Source: Tetraselmis striata (taxonomy: Eukaryota > Chlorophyta > Chlorodendrophyceae > Chlorodendrales > Chlorodendraceae). From it: DNA of 64,000 nucleotides. Positions 62,440 through 64,000 of the stretch are shown here, piece after piece. Numbering within the stretch: position 1 is the stretch's first letter; the number at the start of each line of letters is the position of its first letter. The translations under genes were made by a program, and so were the position numbers. The DNA is taken from the NCBI GenBank assembly GCA_006384855.1, contig VCJN01003588.1, forward strand, positions 1 to 64,000, given 5' to 3'. The notes below the pieces were generated by a model. The model searched no databases. It was given only the letters and a program-made list of their open reading frames with translations, and was not told the DNA's origin.

Positions 62440-63030
62440 CTTCCCCCCCGCATGTGTTTCACTTGCGAATCCGAGCGTCTTGGCTTAGTAAGACTGAGTG
62501 TTCGGCGGCGCGCCCTGCGGCCGACCCAAAGGAACACCTGGGGAAACCTCAGCCGTCCCGTCAGAACGGGCGAGGACGGTGAGCGGCGAGGAGACGGGAG
62601 CCCGGCACTTCATGGAAGGGGGGGCGTCCTGGGGCGGAGAGGCCGGGCACGGCAGCGACTCGGGGGTTGGGAGACAGAAGCCGGAGTACCCTGAGGGAGT
62701 CGCGGCCAGACAGCGGGAGGAGTCAGCTGGCGGCCAGCTTGGCTTCATGCTGGACCGGCGACTACAGTGATGAGGTGCGCTGCGGCGGCGAGCGGCGCGC
62801 GGGCGAGCAGCACCGGCACGCCGACCACGGAGCGACGACGCGCGGACCCGGGCGGGGGAGTGGGGGGGGGGGGGGGGGGGTATTGTGCCCGCATTTCACC
62901 CTCCAGCCCCCCTTTGGGAGTCCTAACGCAAGAGCTCAGGCGGGCGAGATGGAGGCAGACTCGGCAGATCGCGGCAGATGGACAGCTGGCGCGGCGGGGC
63001 GATCAGCGCCGCAATAAGATTGCATTTATT
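62440..63030. other. GC-rich sequence without recognised gene
   Basis: Overlapping Gly/Arg/Glu-rich frames on the plus strand (62498-62770, 62667-63017) and a G tract at 62862-62880. The G tract and GTGAGC/GTGATGAG words could be intron debris of a host gene, but no family or frame continuity is visible. Confidence 0.35.
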
Positions 63031-63032
63031 AT

Positions 63033-63931
63033 TCATTTTCGGCCGTAACCGCAACTAATTGTACGGGTACCCGGTACGAATTTACGGTTACGGCTCGCGT
63101 CGAGTATATAGTCGTAATCGCTTAACACGGAGTAGTTGTATTGTTGAGCCGTAACCGTAAAGTAGCGGATTTGCGGCTCGAGGATTTGCAATATTTACGA
63201 CCGCCCTAAATCTGGCTCACTGAGCCATAAATCGAAGTAATACTTTACGCAGAGTATACATGTTCAGCGCAATGTACAGGCCGGCCGCAAATGGTTGTAG
63301 GGGCCAGGCGGCGCCTTGCTTGCTGCTCGGCCCGGCACCAGCCCGGGCGCCAGGGTGTGCTGACGTTGGGCCCGTTTGAGCATTTGAACTCACAGGAATG
63401 AGGGGGTGCGGTCAAACGTCACGAACCTTGCTCATTTGCCAGTCGCCCGCCCACATCGTGCCATGTTGGGTGCTCGTCAGGCTACAACACTCCCAAGCGA
63501 CTGCTCGCGATGGCCACCAACCCCCCCCCCCCGTCCCCCGCCCCCCGGCCCGTGCCGCCGCGGCCGCAAGCCCCGATTCCAGGCGCTACGGGCATGGATG
63601 ATGACGACTTATGGGCGGATGAGGAGAACAAAGAGCAAGTTGGGCCTGGAGGTGGGTTGGCCGACCGCGCCGTGCGGCGCAACAACGAGAGCACCGCGGA
63701 CATCGATTAGGAGGATGAGGATGAGGACTGACGAGGACGGCGGCAACGAGGACGAAGGGGATGAGGAGGACGAGTGCGAGGGCGACGAGGAAAATAACGG
63801 CGGATAATGGGATGTCACATTTCACGGTGCCGGCCGCAACCGTAAACATGCCGAATTTGCGGTTCCTACAAGCATTTTAGTACCCATACGAATATTTGCG
63901 ACTACAGCTACGGCCGACAATGAAAGGAAGC
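63033..63931 (+). repeat. dispersed repeat with inverted ends, copy of 36.64-37.25 kb
   Basis: Starts TCATTTTCGGCCGTAACC and ends with an inverted version (GCTACGGCCGACAATGA), with GTACGGGTAC-like words inside both ends, so it may be a terminal-inverted-repeat element of about 900 bp. From 63301 on it is the inverted counterpart of 36.64-37.25 kb, including an Asp/Glu-rich coding-like patch (MDDDDLWADEENKEQVGPGG) that is interrupted by stops here. Confidence 0.55.
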
Positions 63932-64000
63932 CTAACCGCCTGCGAGATAAGGATTATATATTTTCAGTGATGGCGGCAGGTGGAGCCGAGACGCAAATTG

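Overview
This window looks like nuclear DNA from a GC-rich green alga (chlorophyte). The host genes are split by many short GT-AG (and some GC-AG) introns, exons are GC-rich, TGTAA motifs of the kind green algae use for polyadenylation follow all three gene ends, and the transposon mix (Helitron-like units, non-LTR elements with restriction-like endonucleases, a chromodomain-bearing LTR element) fits algae. The species cannot be named from sequence alone.

Layout. 1-3.1 kb: three head-to-tail copies of a roughly 1 kb non-autonomous element with Helitron2/Helentron-like ends. 4.2-21.8 kb (+): a 35-exon gene for a CHD1-type chromatin remodeller of about 1738 residues, reconstructed exon by exon. 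Many of its introns carry long poly-C or poly-G tracts. 22.7-24.2 kb: AT-rich microsatellites around a striking array of 17 copies of a 22-bp palindrome spaced about 30-31 bp apart. 25.7-32.6 kb: decayed coding sequence of unknown family, with a possible DNA-methyltransferase-like part. 32.8-33.7 kb: fragment of a non-LTR reverse-transcriptase element. 34.2-36.0 kb (+): complete seven-exon TANGO2/NRDE-family gene. 37.4-46.6 kb: a broken, non-autonomous chromovirus-like LTR retrotransposon whose 5' LTR is split by a 5'-truncated R2-like LINE. 47.7-51.3 kb: two terminal-inverted-repeat elements without recognisable transposase. 51.6 kb: a tRNA-like, probably SINE, sequence. 53.6-57.4 kb (-): an uninterrupted 1271-residue reverse transcriptase of a second non-LTR family, with fragments at 32.8 and 61.8 kb. 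57.7-60.7 kb (+): a five-exon gene for a 755-residue protein of unknown function with a Cys cluster and a SAM-like C-terminus. 61.8-63.9 kb: more repeat debris, including an inverted copy of sequence at 36.6-37.25 kb.

The three host genes are unrelated in function: chromatin remodelling (CHD1), a TANGO2 protein linked to heme and lipid handling, and an unknown. The best candidates for something undescribed are the phased palindrome array at 23 kb, the poly-C tracts that begin right after 5' splice sites in all three host genes, and the mosaic tandem units at 1-3.1 kb, which carry the 3' ends of both LINE families found elsewhere in the window. All exon models are by eye from splice signals, frame and family knowledge; no alignment or search was run.
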